Assembly (NCBI GenBank): GCA_902534675.1
Contig: CACAQQ010000002.1
Coordinates: 1-63,813 of the forward strand
DNA length: 63,813 nucleotides
Origin: an uncultured Prochlorococcus sp.
Lineage (GTDB): Bacteria; Cyanobacteriota; Cyanobacteriia; PCC-6307; Cyanobiaceae
Reading direction: 5' to 3'
Position 1 is the stretch's first letter; every line of letters starts with the position of its first letter. The position numbers and the translations under genes are program-made. Below, piece by piece: positions 34,662-44,141 of this stretch. Below the pieces are notes generated by a model, which was not told the origin of the DNA, made no database searches, and saw nothing but the letters and a program-made list of their open reading frames with translations.

Positions 34662-36592
34662 CTACTTTTTCTGAGACTAATTTCGATTTGATTCATTAAT
34701 TTCCTTGCTTCTTTGATAGTTAATTTTTTTTTATCAATTGCTGATTCAGTATTAATTCTTATAGATTCAACCAAAGAAGCTGAACTGTAATCTAATAATT
34801 GTAAAATTTCAGATTTACTGTCCTCTTTAATAATATTTTTGACTTTATATGAATTATCTTGATTTATGTCTATATGAACAACGTTTGTACTGCCAAATAA
34901 ATTGTGCAAGTTTCCTAATGCTTCTTGATAGGCTCCAGTCATAAAAATTCCAATTAGATAATCTTTATCTTCCTCTGGCTTATGTAAATTTAGTAATGAT
35001 TTAATTTTTCCATCATTAATAAAATTATTTAGTTTCCCATCTGAATCACAAGTTAAATCTGCAAAGTTGCCTTTGCAGAATGGCTCCTCTAAGTGCCTAT
35101 GTATTGGTACTATTGGAAAAATCTGATTTATTGCCCAGCTATCGGGAATAGATTTAAAGATAGATAAATTTGCATAATAAGTTGATGCGAGAGTTTCTGT
35201 GATTTCAGATAAATCAGGGTGATTGATTTCATCATTATTCAGGTTATTAGAAATTTCTTTTGCGCAAGCCCAAGTAAGTTCTTCGGCATAAGCTCTTTCT
35301 GCCAAACTTAAAAATCCTAATCTAAAAGCAACTAAGCAATCCTCTTTAAACTTTTTTGCATCATTCCATAGTTCAATTATTTGAGATAAATTTATTTTTT
35401 TATTTTTAAGTTTTTTTAATTCATAGAAAGTTTCAAGTAAATTTGAAATTATTAATTGTTGATTTTTTTTATCAAAAATTTGTAGTTTGGAACTGACATG
35501 ACTTGTCCCTAAAACATTAAAAATTAAAACTGAACAATGGCTTATTATTGCTCTTCCGCTTTCTGAGATTATGGTTGGATGCTTGATATTATTTAATTCA
35601 CATGAATCCTTAATAGTTGCAATTACATCGTTAGCATAATTTTGAAGAGAATAATTAGTAGAGGTGTTGGAGGAGGTTTTGGTTCCATCAAAATCTATTC
35701 CTAATCCTCCCCCAACGTCGATATATTGCATTGGGGCTCCTAGTTTGCATAGTTCCACATATATTTGACTAGCTTCTTGTAATGCGTCTTTGATCACAGC
35801 AATATCACTTATTTGACTGCCTATATGAAAATGGAGCAATTTCATTTCGTTGATAAGATTTGCTTCTTTTAGTTCTTTTATTGTCAACATAATTTCTGGG
35901 ATTGATAATCCAAATTTGGAATTATCTCCAATAGATTTACCCCACCTACCACTACTTTTACTTGATAACTTTGCTCTAATTCCTATCAATGGAGTTGCGT
36001 TAAGTTCTTGAACTGCTTGAATAATTCTTTTTACCTCATCTCGTTGTTCAATAACTATTATTGGATTTTTGCCGAGCTTTCTGGCCAAAGTAGCAATCTC
36101 AATATATTTTTTATCTTTATATCCGTTGCATATTAATAATGAATTTTGGTTTTCAAGAAGTGCGAGGCCAATTAATAGTTCTGATTTACTTCCTACTTCT
36201 AAACCAAAATTCCATTGGCTACCAAACTCTATTATCTTTTCTAGGACATTTTTCTGTTGATTACATTTGACAGGAAAAACGCCTTGATAAATGTTCTTAT
36301 ATTTATAGGTTTTTATTGCTTTTAAAAAAGAGTCATGTAATGCATTTATGCGATCTTTTAAGATATCATTAAATCTTATGATTAATGGAGGATTTATTTC
36401 TCTACTCTTAAGTTCTTTGACAAGCTTAAAAAGATCAATCTTATTTTCAGATTTTATATCTTTAGTTACTGATATATTTCCTTTGGAATTTATAGAAAAA
36501 TATTTATCTCCCCATTTGTCTATGTTATAAGTCGCAATACTATCTTCAATAGTCCAAATATTCTTTAATTTTTTCGGCTCAAAATTGGTCAA
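34646..36592 (-). CDS. speA: Biosynthetic arginine decarboxylase
   Basis: [35 protein letters not shown]. Confidence 0.96.
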   Translation of the reverse strand: MTNFEPKKLKNIWTIEDSIATYNIDKWGDKYFSINSKGNISVTKDIKSENKIDLFKLVKELKSREINPPLIIRFNDILKDRINALHDSFLKAIKTYKYKNIYQGVFPVKCNQQKNVLEKIIEFGSQWNFGLEVGSKSELLIGLALLENQNSLLICNGYKDKKYIEIATLARKLGKNPIIVIEQRDEVKRIIQAVQELNATPLIGIRAKLSSKSSGRWGKSIGDNSKFGLSIPEIMLTIKELKEANLINEMKLLHFHIGSQISDIAVIKDALQEASQIYVELCKLGAPMQYIDVGGGLGIDFDGTKTSSNTSTNYSLQNYANDVIATIKDSCELNNIKHPTIISESGRAIISHCSVLIFNVLGTSHVSSKLQIFDKKNQQLIISNLLETFYELKKLKNKKINLSQIIELWNDAKKFKEDCLVAFRLGFLSLAERAYAEELTWACAKEISNNLNNDEINHPDLSEITETLASTYYANLSIFKSIPDSWAINQIFPIVPIHRHLEEPFCKGNFADLTCDSDGKLNNFINDGKIKSLLNLHKPEEDKDYLIGIFMTGAYQEALGNLHNLFGSTNVVHIDINQDNSYKVKNIIKEDSKSEILQLLDYSSASLVESIRINTESAIDKKKLTIKEARKLMNQIEISLRKSSYLSE

Positions 36593-36714
36593 TTTATGTC
36601 TTAATGATTAATAAATGTTTTTGAAAATAACTCAAAACAATATCTTTTATTTTAATGATTACTTGCCAAGTTACCACCCAAAAGTTGAATATACATAGAG
36701 TGATTATTAATTAA

Positions 36715-37173
36715 ATGACCAAAGAGAGAACCTTTATTGCAATTAAGCCAGATGGAGTTCAAAGAGGATATGTTTCTGAGATTATTGGCAGATTTGAAAA
36801 AAAAGGATTTAAATTGGTTGGATTAAAGCAATTAATACCTTCAAAAGAACTTGCTCAAAATCATTATGGAGTACATAGAGAAAGACCCTTTTTTAGTGAT
36901 TTAGTAGACTTTATTTCAAGTGGACCTGTTGTAGCAATGGTGTGGGAAGGCGAAGGCGTTATTTTGAGTGCTAGAAAACTAATAGGTGCAACAAAACCTC
37001 TGGAAGCAGAGCCTGGAACAATTAGAGGTGATTTAGCTATTGATATTGGTAGGAATATTATTCATGGTTCTGATGGAGAAGATACTGCAAAATTTGAAAT
37101 TGATCTATGGTTTAACGAAGAGGAATTATGTGAGTGGGAAACTTCTGATTCGAAATGGCGATCTGAAAATTAA
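36715..37173 (+). CDS. ndk: Nucleoside diphosphate kinase
   Basis: [18 protein letters not shown]. Confidence 0.97.
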   Translation: MTKERTFIAIKPDGVQRGYVSEIIGRFEKKGFKLVGLKQLIPSKELAQNHYGVHRERPFFSDLVDFISSGPVVAMVWEGEGVILSARKLIGATKPLEAEPGTIRGDLAIDIGRNIIHGSDGEDTAKFEIDLWFNEEELCEWETSDSKWRSEN

Positions 37174-37176
37174 AAT

Positions 37177-38286
37177 TTAAATCGCAAATCTATCTAAACT
37201 AAATTTTTCTAAAAAGCTTTTTTCTATTTCTTTGAGATTTTTATTTTGAACTATTTTCAAAAGAAGATCACTTGTTATTGCAGAAAATAAAACTCCATTT
37301 CTGTAATGTCCTGTAGCTATAAAAAGATTTTCAATTTTTGATTTTCCAATTATTGGTTTTAGATCTGGTGTACAAGGTCTAAATCCCCACCAATGTTCCA
37401 TTTGTGGCCAATTAATAGCTTCTGGCAATAAGGAGCGAATGCCTTCTTGCAATTGTTTTATTCCATTAGGAGTATTACCCTGATTAAATTTTGAATCTTT
37501 TTCAACTGTCGCTCCAACTATAATAAGTCCATCATCTCGGGGAACTAAATAAGTTTTTGGACCAAAAATAACTCTTTTCAAAAAATTTGTTGGACCTTGT
37601 ATTGATAGCATTTGTCCCTTTACAGGAAAGACTGGAATTTTATTAAAAATTTTTTTACTCCAAGCACCGCTGCATATAATTGCTTTTTCGCAGTTAATTT
37701 TTTTTATTTCCCCAGTGGCACATACAACTGTTGCACCTGTAATTTTGTTTTTTTCGAATGTCAAATCCTCTACTTCTGATCCCTCTTGAAATTCCACTCC
37801 ATGCAAGGAGCATGCTCTCTCAAGAGCACGCATCAGTCTTCTTCGGTTATCTATTTGACCATCTTGTTCAAAAAGTAAACCATGTTTCCAAATAGAATTC
37901 ATTCCATTAATTTCTGTTTGAAGATCTTTGTGATTTAAATATTTTCCATATTCATAAGTGGGAAACTCTTCAAGATCTTCTTTGTTTTTAAAAGGAACTA
38001 CTATGCCACATTTTTTTAAACCGCATTTTATATTACTATCTTGTTCAATACTCTGTATCCACTTTGGAATTAGATTTTGACTTTCTTGGCCAAATTTTAG
38101 TAATTCATCTTCTAGTCCTTCGGCATGAGTAGCTAACATTCCTGCAGCAACAAATCCAGCTGATTCATTTCTGTTTTTGCTTAAAACTAAAACTTTGAAG
38201 TTATTTCTAGAAAATTCATAAGCAATAGATAAACCTAAAAGTCCACCGCCAATGATTAATATTGAATTTTTGGTTTCTTGTCTCAT
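37177..38286 (-). CDS. thiO: Glycine oxidase ThiO / FAD-dependent oxidoreductase
   Basis: IIGGGLLGLSIAYEF, HWWGFRPCTPDLKPIIG. Confidence 0.88.
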   Translation of the reverse strand: MRQETKNSILIIGGGLLGLSIAYEFSRNNFKVLVLSKNRNESAGFVAAGMLATHAEGLEDELLKFGQESQNLIPKWIQSIEQDSNIKCGLKKCGIVVPFKNKEDLEEFPTYEYGKYLNHKDLQTEINGMNSIWKHGLLFEQDGQIDNRRRLMRALERACSLHGVEFQEGSEVEDLTFEKNKITGATVVCATGEIKKINCEKAIICSGAWSKKIFNKIPVFPVKGQMLSIQGPTNFLKRVIFGPKTYLVPRDDGLIIVGATVEKDSKFNQGNTPNGIKQLQEGIRSLLPEAINWPQMEHWWGFRPCTPDLKPIIGKSKIENLFIATGHYRNGVLFSAITSDLLLKIVQNKNLKEIEKSFLEKFSLDRFAI

Positions 38287-38365
38287 TTAAAAATTAATAT
38301 TTTTATTTGTGTTTAGGTCCTCTTTTCCTTTATATCCAATAATATTAATAAAGAGACTTTTGATA

Positions 38366-39838
38366 ATGAACAATTTGGAATCTTGGGAAGCTGTGATTGG
38401 TTTGGAAACTCATGTACAGCTTAATACGAAAAGTAAAATATTCACATCTGCGTCAACAGCTTTTGGTGATGCACCTAATACGCATATAGATCCTGTAGTT
38501 TGTGGGTTGCCAGGAACTCTTCCAGTTTTGAATGAGACTGTTCTTGAGTATGCTGTAAAAACTTCGTTAGCATTAAATTTAAATGTTGCAGAACATTGTA
38601 AGTTTGATAGAAAACAATATTTTTATCCTGATCTTCCTAAAAATTATCAAATTTCACAATTTGATGAGCCACTAGCTGAAAATGGCTGGTTAGAGGTTGA
38701 AATAATTGAGAAGGACAAAGAACCTTATATCAAAAAAATTGGTATAGAAAGGCTACATATGGAAGAAGACGCCGGAAAACTAGTCCATTCAGGAAGTGAT
38801 AGATTAGCTGGCTCTAAGTATTCCTTAGTTGATTACAATCGTGCCGGAATAGCACTTTGTGAGATTGTAAGTAAACCAGATATTAGATCAGGTAAAGAGG
38901 CATCTGAATATGCTTCAGAGATTAGAAGAACAGTTAGATATCTAGGAGTATCAGACGGAAATATGCAAGAGGGTTCATTACGCTGTGATGTCAATATTTC
39001 AGTTAGAAAAGGACCTAATGCTCCTTTTGGTACCAAAGTAGAAATAAAGAATATGAATTCATTTTCTGCAATTCAAAAGGCTTGTGATTATGAAATAGCC
39101 AGACAAATAAAAGTTTACGAAAATGGAGGAAAAATTTTCCAAGAAACAAGGTTATGGGATGAAGCTAAGCAATTAACGAAAAGTATGAGATTAAAAGAAG
39201 GTAGCAGTGATTATAGATATTTTCCTGATCCTGACTTAGGTCCAATTGAAATAACAAAAGCTCAAAAAGAAATATGGTTAAAAGAACTTCCAGAATTACC
39301 TTGTAAGAAAAGAAATAAATACGTAACTAAATTTGGGTTATCTGCATATGATGCAAGGGTAATTTCTGATGAAATTAATATGGCAAACTTTTTTGAAGAA
39401 ACAGTAGCTAATGGTGCTGAGGCTAAAATAGCTTCAAATTGGATAACAAGTGATATTGTGGGTTATTTAAAAGCAAATAAGCTTAGTTTTAGTGAATTAA
39501 AACTTAGTCCTGAAAATCTTGCTGAAATGATTGGCATGATTTCAAATAACACTATCAGTGGAAAAATTGCAAAAGAAATTTTACCTGAATTAATTCAAAA
39601 AAATATTTCTCCGAAAAAATTAGTTGAGAAAAAAGGGTTAGCTATGATATCTGATTCTTCAAGTATTTTACCAATAATTGATGAACTTATAACTGAACAT
39701 CCAGATGAGGTTCAAGCATTTAGAAATGGTAAAACTAAATTACTTGGTTTTTTTGTTGGTCAATTAATGAAAAGAACAAAAGGTAAAGCTGATCCTAAAC
39801 TTGCAAATAAACTTCTTGCAGAAAAATTAAATAGCTAA
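38366..39838 (+). CDS. gatB: Asp/Glu-tRNA amidotransferase subunit B
   Basis: GLETHVQLNTKSKIF, FPDPDLGP; start at MNNLESWE. Confidence 0.97.
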   Translation: MNNLESWEAVIGLETHVQLNTKSKIFTSASTAFGDAPNTHIDPVVCGLPGTLPVLNETVLEYAVKTSLALNLNVAEHCKFDRKQYFYPDLPKNYQISQFDEPLAENGWLEVEIIEKDKEPYIKKIGIERLHMEEDAGKLVHSGSDRLAGSKYSLVDYNRAGIALCEIVSKPDIRSGKEASEYASEIRRTVRYLGVSDGNMQEGSLRCDVNISVRKGPNAPFGTKVEIKNMNSFSAIQKACDYEIARQIKVYENGGKIFQETRLWDEAKQLTKSMRLKEGSSDYRYFPDPDLGPIEITKAQKEIWLKELPELPCKKRNKYVTKFGLSAYDARVISDEINMANFFEETVANGAEAKIASNWITSDIVGYLKANKLSFSELKLSPENLAEMIGMISNNTISGKIAKEILPELIQKNISPKKLVEKKGLAMISDSSSILPIIDELITEHPDEVQAFRNGKTKLLGFFVGQLMKRTKGKADPKLANKLLAEKLNS

Positions 39839-39842
39839 AGCT

Positions 39843-40460
39843 TCAAAGAAGTTCTTTTATTGTCTTAATCCATTTATTTTGATCATCTGAATTATCTAAA
39901 ATAATGTCTGAAAATTTTCTTTTTTCTTCGAAACTTAATTGAAGATTTATCGATTCACGTGCTTCTCTTTCGCTAATTTTATCTCTTGTGATAAGTCTTT
40001 TTCTTTGTAGTTCTTTGGGACATTTAACTAACCATATTTCAGTGCAAATATCTTCAAATTTTGCTTCAAATAATAATGGAATAACCAATACTATAGTTTG
40101 ATTATTTTTGTATTGACAGCATTCTTCTATCATTTTTTCTTTAATTAATGGGTGAAGTAGTTTTTCAATCCATTCTTTGCTTTCTGAATGTTTAAAAACA
40201 ATTTTTCTTAAAAGTTTCCTGTTTATTACCCTTTCTGAATTGTTCTTATTATCAATAATTTTATTTCCAAAATAATCTAAAATTTTCTTATATCCATATG
40301 TGTTTGGTTTCATTAATTCTCTTGATAAATTATCTGCATCTAATATCGGAATGTTTTTATGTTTTCTAATGTAATTTGTTATGAATGTCTTCCCACTGGC
40401 AATGCCTCCAGTTAAACCAATTCTTCTTTGGTCATTTTTTAATTTTTGAACAATTTCCAT
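39843..40460 (-). CDS. coaE: Dephospho-CoA kinase
   Basis: GLTGGIASGKTFI, LDADNLSRE. Confidence 0.93.
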   Translation of the reverse strand: MEIVQKLKNDQRRIGLTGGIASGKTFITNYIRKHKNIPILDADNLSRELMKPNTYGYKKILDYFGNKIIDNKNNSERVINRKLLRKIVFKHSESKEWIEKLLHPLIKEKMIEECCQYKNNQTIVLVIPLLFEAKFEDICTEIWLVKCPKELQRKRLITRDKISEREARESINLQLSFEEKRKFSDIILDNSDDQNKWIKTIKELL

Positions 40461-40535
40461 ATATTTAATAATAATCTAATTACCTGTTTCTTTAGCATTA
40501 AAGAGCAGTTATTATGAATTAAAATATAAGAAAGA

Positions 40536-41774
40536 TTGAGCCAGTCTTATTCCAATTGGTCATTTATTGATGAAGGTAACATAACACCCCATGGTTTCCT
40601 TTTTGCAGGAATATCTGCTGGATTAAAAGCATCTAATAAAAAAGATTTAGCACTTATACTCGCTCCAGAAGGAAGTATTTTTAGCGGGATGTTTACCCAA
40701 TCATTGGTTCGTGCTTCATGTGTTGATATTTGTGAGGAAAGGATAAAAAAAACTTCGGGTTTCTTACGAGCAATATTAATTAATTCTGGTCAAGCAAATG
40801 CGTGTACAGGAAATCTTGGACTTAAACATTTTCAAATTGCTACAGCAAAGATTGCAGAACTTTTAGGAATAAAAGAAGAAGAAGTTTTAATGTGCTCAAC
40901 TGGTGTAATAGGTGTTCCTATACAAATAAATGATTTAGTAAAAAATTTGCCGAATTTAGTAAGTGATTTAAAAGTTAATAACTTTCAAAATGCAGCAGAA
41001 GCAATTTTAACTACTGATTTGACTTTGAAAAAAGTTTTAATAGAGACGATTATTCAAGGTAGAAAGATAAAAATAGCAGGATTTGCAAAAGGTTCAGGGA
41101 TGATTTACCCCAATATGGCTACAATGCTTGCTTTTTTATCTTGTGACGCGGGTATTGAAAAAGAAGAATGGGATAAAATGATTACTATTGCGGGTAAAAA
41201 ATCTTTTAATGCAATATCAGTTGATGGAGAGACAAGTACAAACGATTCTTTTATCGGAATAAATGCAGGAGAGAAAATTGATAAAAGATTTTTACCAATT
41301 ATCCAACAAGGTATTGATATTGTTTGTCAAAACTTGGCAAAAAATATTGCAAGGGATGGAGAGGGAGCAAATTGTTTATTAGAGGTTTTGGTTAAAGGAG
41401 CAAAAAATACTGATGATGCAATTATGGTTGCTAAATTTATTTGTAATTCTGCATTGGTGAAAACTGCTATACATGGCTGTGATCCTAATTGGGGAAGAAT
41501 TATTTCTGCTGCAGGTAACTCTGGAGTTAAATTCAATTTAAATGACGTTGACTTATATATAGGTAATGATCAAATTTTGGAAAAGGGCAAGTTAAATAAA
41601 TATGATTCGCAAAAAGTAACAGACTATATTAAGTCCAGAATGAAAGGTAGATATTTAGTTGATGATATTGTACAAATTATGATTAATCTAAACTCTGGCG
41701 AATCGAAAGGTAAAGCTTGGGGATGCGATCTTTCTAAAAAATATGTTGAAATAAACTCGGAGTATACAACTTAG
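40536..41774 (+). CDS. argJ: Bifunctional ornithine acetyltransferase/N-acetylglutamate synthase
   Basis: GSGMIYPNMATMLAF, SVDGETSTND, CDPNWGRI. Confidence 0.97.
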   Translation: MSQSYSNWSFIDEGNITPHGFLFAGISAGLKASNKKDLALILAPEGSIFSGMFTQSLVRASCVDICEERIKKTSGFLRAILINSGQANACTGNLGLKHFQIATAKIAELLGIKEEEVLMCSTGVIGVPIQINDLVKNLPNLVSDLKVNNFQNAAEAILTTDLTLKKVLIETIIQGRKIKIAGFAKGSGMIYPNMATMLAFLSCDAGIEKEEWDKMITIAGKKSFNAISVDGETSTNDSFIGINAGEKIDKRFLPIIQQGIDIVCQNLAKNIARDGEGANCLLEVLVKGAKNTDDAIMVAKFICNSALVKTAIHGCDPNWGRIISAAGNSGVKFNLNDVDLYIGNDQILEKGKLNKYDSQKVTDYIKSRMKGRYLVDDIVQIMINLNSGESKGKAWGCDLSKKYVEINSEYTT

Positions 41775-41847
41775 TTAAGATCCATTGCGGGGCAAGCGAT
41801 CTTAGTGTTTCTAAAAATTAATAAACCGGTAATAAACCAGTAAATTT

Positions 41848-43161
41848 TTATTGGAGTTTATAAACTGCTAAATCTTTTGATTTACTTTCACCTAGTGCAA
41901 TCTTTTCAATTTTTTCTAATCTTGCCATCAAGATAGAAAGTTTATTCTCTAATTTTTGATTTTTGGAAAGTATTGTTTTGTTTTTCTTTTCAAGTGATTC
42001 AATTTTTGTCTCCATTACTTTTTTATCTTTCATAGAAATTTGAGTAGGTTTATTTAATTCACCTAATTTAAAAACAAATCCTGTTTTAATGACCCCATTG
42101 TCTAAAGTTCCTTCACCATAAGATTTAGACCCACCGAAAACATATGAGCCACCTGCATTTATATCAACTCTTTCATTAACTTTTGAAGCACATCCAAAAC
42201 CTAATGCATATCTACTGCTATACGCACCTGTGCCAACACCACAACTTAATTTAGATTCTTTTGATGTCTGAGGTAAGGCAGATAATGCTGCTGTAAGTGC
42301 TGTTGAACCTGCAACTCCTTCCCCAAGATTTTTAATATTAGATGAATTGGTTGAAATATTTGAGGTATTAGTAGAAATATCATTTTTGTTCGTTGTAACT
42401 TGTGCGCTATCTCCTGCTGTAACTTCTACTCCATCAATTAATAATTTACTTCCATCAATATTTATTGGGATTTTATTACCATCAGCATCTTGTGCATAAA
42501 GAGGTTGAACTTTTCTTCCATCGCTTAATGTTTGTTCCTCAACTGTTGTTATCAAAGAGTTTTTACCAAAATGAATGGTATTGTCTGATTGATTATATGT
42601 AATAAGTGGATAATCTTTGACACTTAATCCAGTATCTGTGAGATCTACTTCATATCCATCTAATCCTATTTGAATAGTTCCATCTGAATTTTTTGTAATT
42701 AATGCTTCTCCATCAATAATGAACCCATCTTCAACAATTTCCAATTTATCGCCAGAAAGTTTAATTTTCCCTTTGCCTGTGCCAACATTCACACTATTAT
42801 CTGATGTAATTATTTTTTCTCTAGGTATTACCTTATCGTAATTTGTAGCAAAGTCTGTTATTTGATCGACGGTTTCATCTGATATGTTGTATCTATAAAC
42901 TGTCCCTCTATCGTGAACAATGATATTATTTTCGCCGTCAACATAATGTTTTGCAATATCATCACTAGAAGAACCATTGTTTCCTATTGCTTTTTTTAAA
43001 GTACAACTATTTGTTTTGGCTATACATTGATAGATATGTATCCCCTGAAATCCATCAATTCTGTCGTTTTTTACTGCCCAATAATCCCACTCTGCTCGTG
43101 CTGGCATTGCTCCAAAAAACAATGACATGCCAAAGAAAGATAATGAAATTAATTTTTTCAT
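41848..43161 (-). CDS. Exported YadA-like (trimeric autotransporter-like) protein A
   Basis: Signal peptide ending PARA; NISTNTSN heptads; GAYSSRYALGFGCASKVNERVDINAGGSYVFGG anchor-like domain; C-terminal coiled coil. Confidence 0.75.
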   Translation of the reverse strand: MKKLISLSFFGMSLFFGAMPARAEWDYWAVKNDRIDGFQGIHIYQCIAKTNSCTLKKAIGNNGSSSDDIAKHYVDGENNIIVHDRGTVYRYNISDETVDQITDFATNYDKVIPREKIITSDNSVNVGTGKGKIKLSGDKLEIVEDGFIIDGEALITKNSDGTIQIGLDGYEVDLTDTGLSVKDYPLITYNQSDNTIHFGKNSLITTVEEQTLSDGRKVQPLYAQDADGNKIPINIDGSKLLIDGVEVTAGDSAQVTTNKNDISTNTSNISTNSSNIKNLGEGVAGSTALTAALSALPQTSKESKLSCGVGTGAYSSRYALGFGCASKVNERVDINAGGSYVFGGSKSYGEGTLDNGVIKTGFVFKLGELNKPTQISMKDKKVMETKIESLEKKNKTILSKNQKLENKLSILMARLEKIEKIALGESKSKDLAVYKLQ

Positions 43162-43459
43162 TGTATTAACTGAATTATTATTAGTTTCCTAATTTTTTTA
43201 AATTTTTGCTTTTTTTGTTATTTTTCGCTGAAATTTTAAGATCTTTATCGTTAAAAAATTTTCCATATTTTTCCTCAATAAAACACTGACCTAATGATGT
43301 CAGTTGATTTCAGAGGATAAAATTAAAATAAAACACTAATTCAATCTTCGTAAACGCAGTTATAGTCTTGTTTTAGGGTCTATGTAGAGATCAATAGCGA
43401 ATATACAACTTAAAGCTAAAACTTAGTTATAGCAATAGATTTGAAGATTGTATATATGT

Positions 43460-43481
43460 TGCTTACGGTCTGCTTACATTA
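43460..43481. repeat. CTTAC direct-repeat pair with 11-bp period
   Basis: TGCTTACGGTC / TGCTTACATTA. Confidence 0.6.
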
Positions 43482-43523
43482 AATTAGGACTTATTATTAC
43501 TAATTTAATTTAGTCGAAGTAGG

Positions 43524-43698
43524 TTAAACATATCCGTTAACTATGGTTGGATAATCTTTGTTTTTGAACATTTTTCTATAATCATCATGCAATCTTTCAG
43601 TTGCTAATATTCTTTTTTTCATTGCATCTCTAATTAAATCCATCTCATTTAATTTTTGATTGAGAATGGAGAATGGAGAATGGAGTAGTTAGTTTCAT
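43524..43698 (-). pseudogene. Small ORF out of frame at a (GAATGGA)3 repeat; intact if 2 copies
   Basis: GGAGGttttATG start; reading frame shifts at the repeat; removing one 7-nt unit gives a 55-aa ORF. Confidence 0.55.
43664..43684. repeat. Heptanucleotide tandem repeat (GAATGGA)3
   Basis: Direct reading: tga GAATGGA GAATGGA GAATGGA gtag. Confidence 0.95.
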
Positions 43699-43739
43699 AA
43701 AACCTCCTTTTTTATTAATAAAGACTAAAAATTAATAAC

Positions 43740-43922
43740 TCAGTCGCAGTAAATTAAACAATTTTGATTTGTTGGATGTTCTCTACATTCTTTCTCCCAA
43801 AAGTTTTGAAACTCAGGGGTGCATTTTCCAAGTTCTTTTGGGGTTTCGTTTAGATTTAATCCTGCATAATTAAACGCAGTTAAGTATCTTGGAAGAATGT
43901 TAAATTGATTAAATAGTTTCAT
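43740..43922 (-). CDS. Small protein with CP12-like C-terminal motif
   Basis: 60 aa; ends ECREHPTNQNCLIYCD = C-x3-P-x4-C-x2-Y-x-D; GGAGGtcttATG start context. Confidence 0.65.
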   Translation of the reverse strand: MKLFNQFNILPRYLTAFNYAGLNLNETPKELGKCTPEFQNFWEKECREHPTNQNCLIYCD

Positions 43923-43958
43923 AAGACCTCCTAGATCTATATCTATATTGTCCTCCTA

Positions 43959-43987
43959 TTGACTTGAAATTCATAGAGTATTATTAC
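43959..43987 (+). promoter_or_regulatory. Sigma70-type promoter candidate for small RNA
   Basis: TTGACT - 17 bp - TATTAC. Confidence 0.6.
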
Positions 43988-43992
43988 CCTAG

Positions 43993-44141
43993 TAGAAGTG
44001 CTTTGTGGTTGTCACGACTATCTTTTCTCCTTCAGTAGGAGTAGAAATAATTCAAGAGTCAAAAGCACTTCATCGACTTTGTGGACAGCGAGGTGCATAC
44101 GACTCGAAGAGGGCAAACAAATGCCCTCTTATTTTATTTTT
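43993..44141 (+). ncRNA. Structured small RNA candidate with intrinsic terminator
   Basis: 10-bp closing stem GAAGTGCTTT/AAAGCACTTC; inner CTCC/GGAG hairpin; terminator AAGAGGGCA-aacaaa-TGCCCTCTT-attttattttt. Confidence 0.7.
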
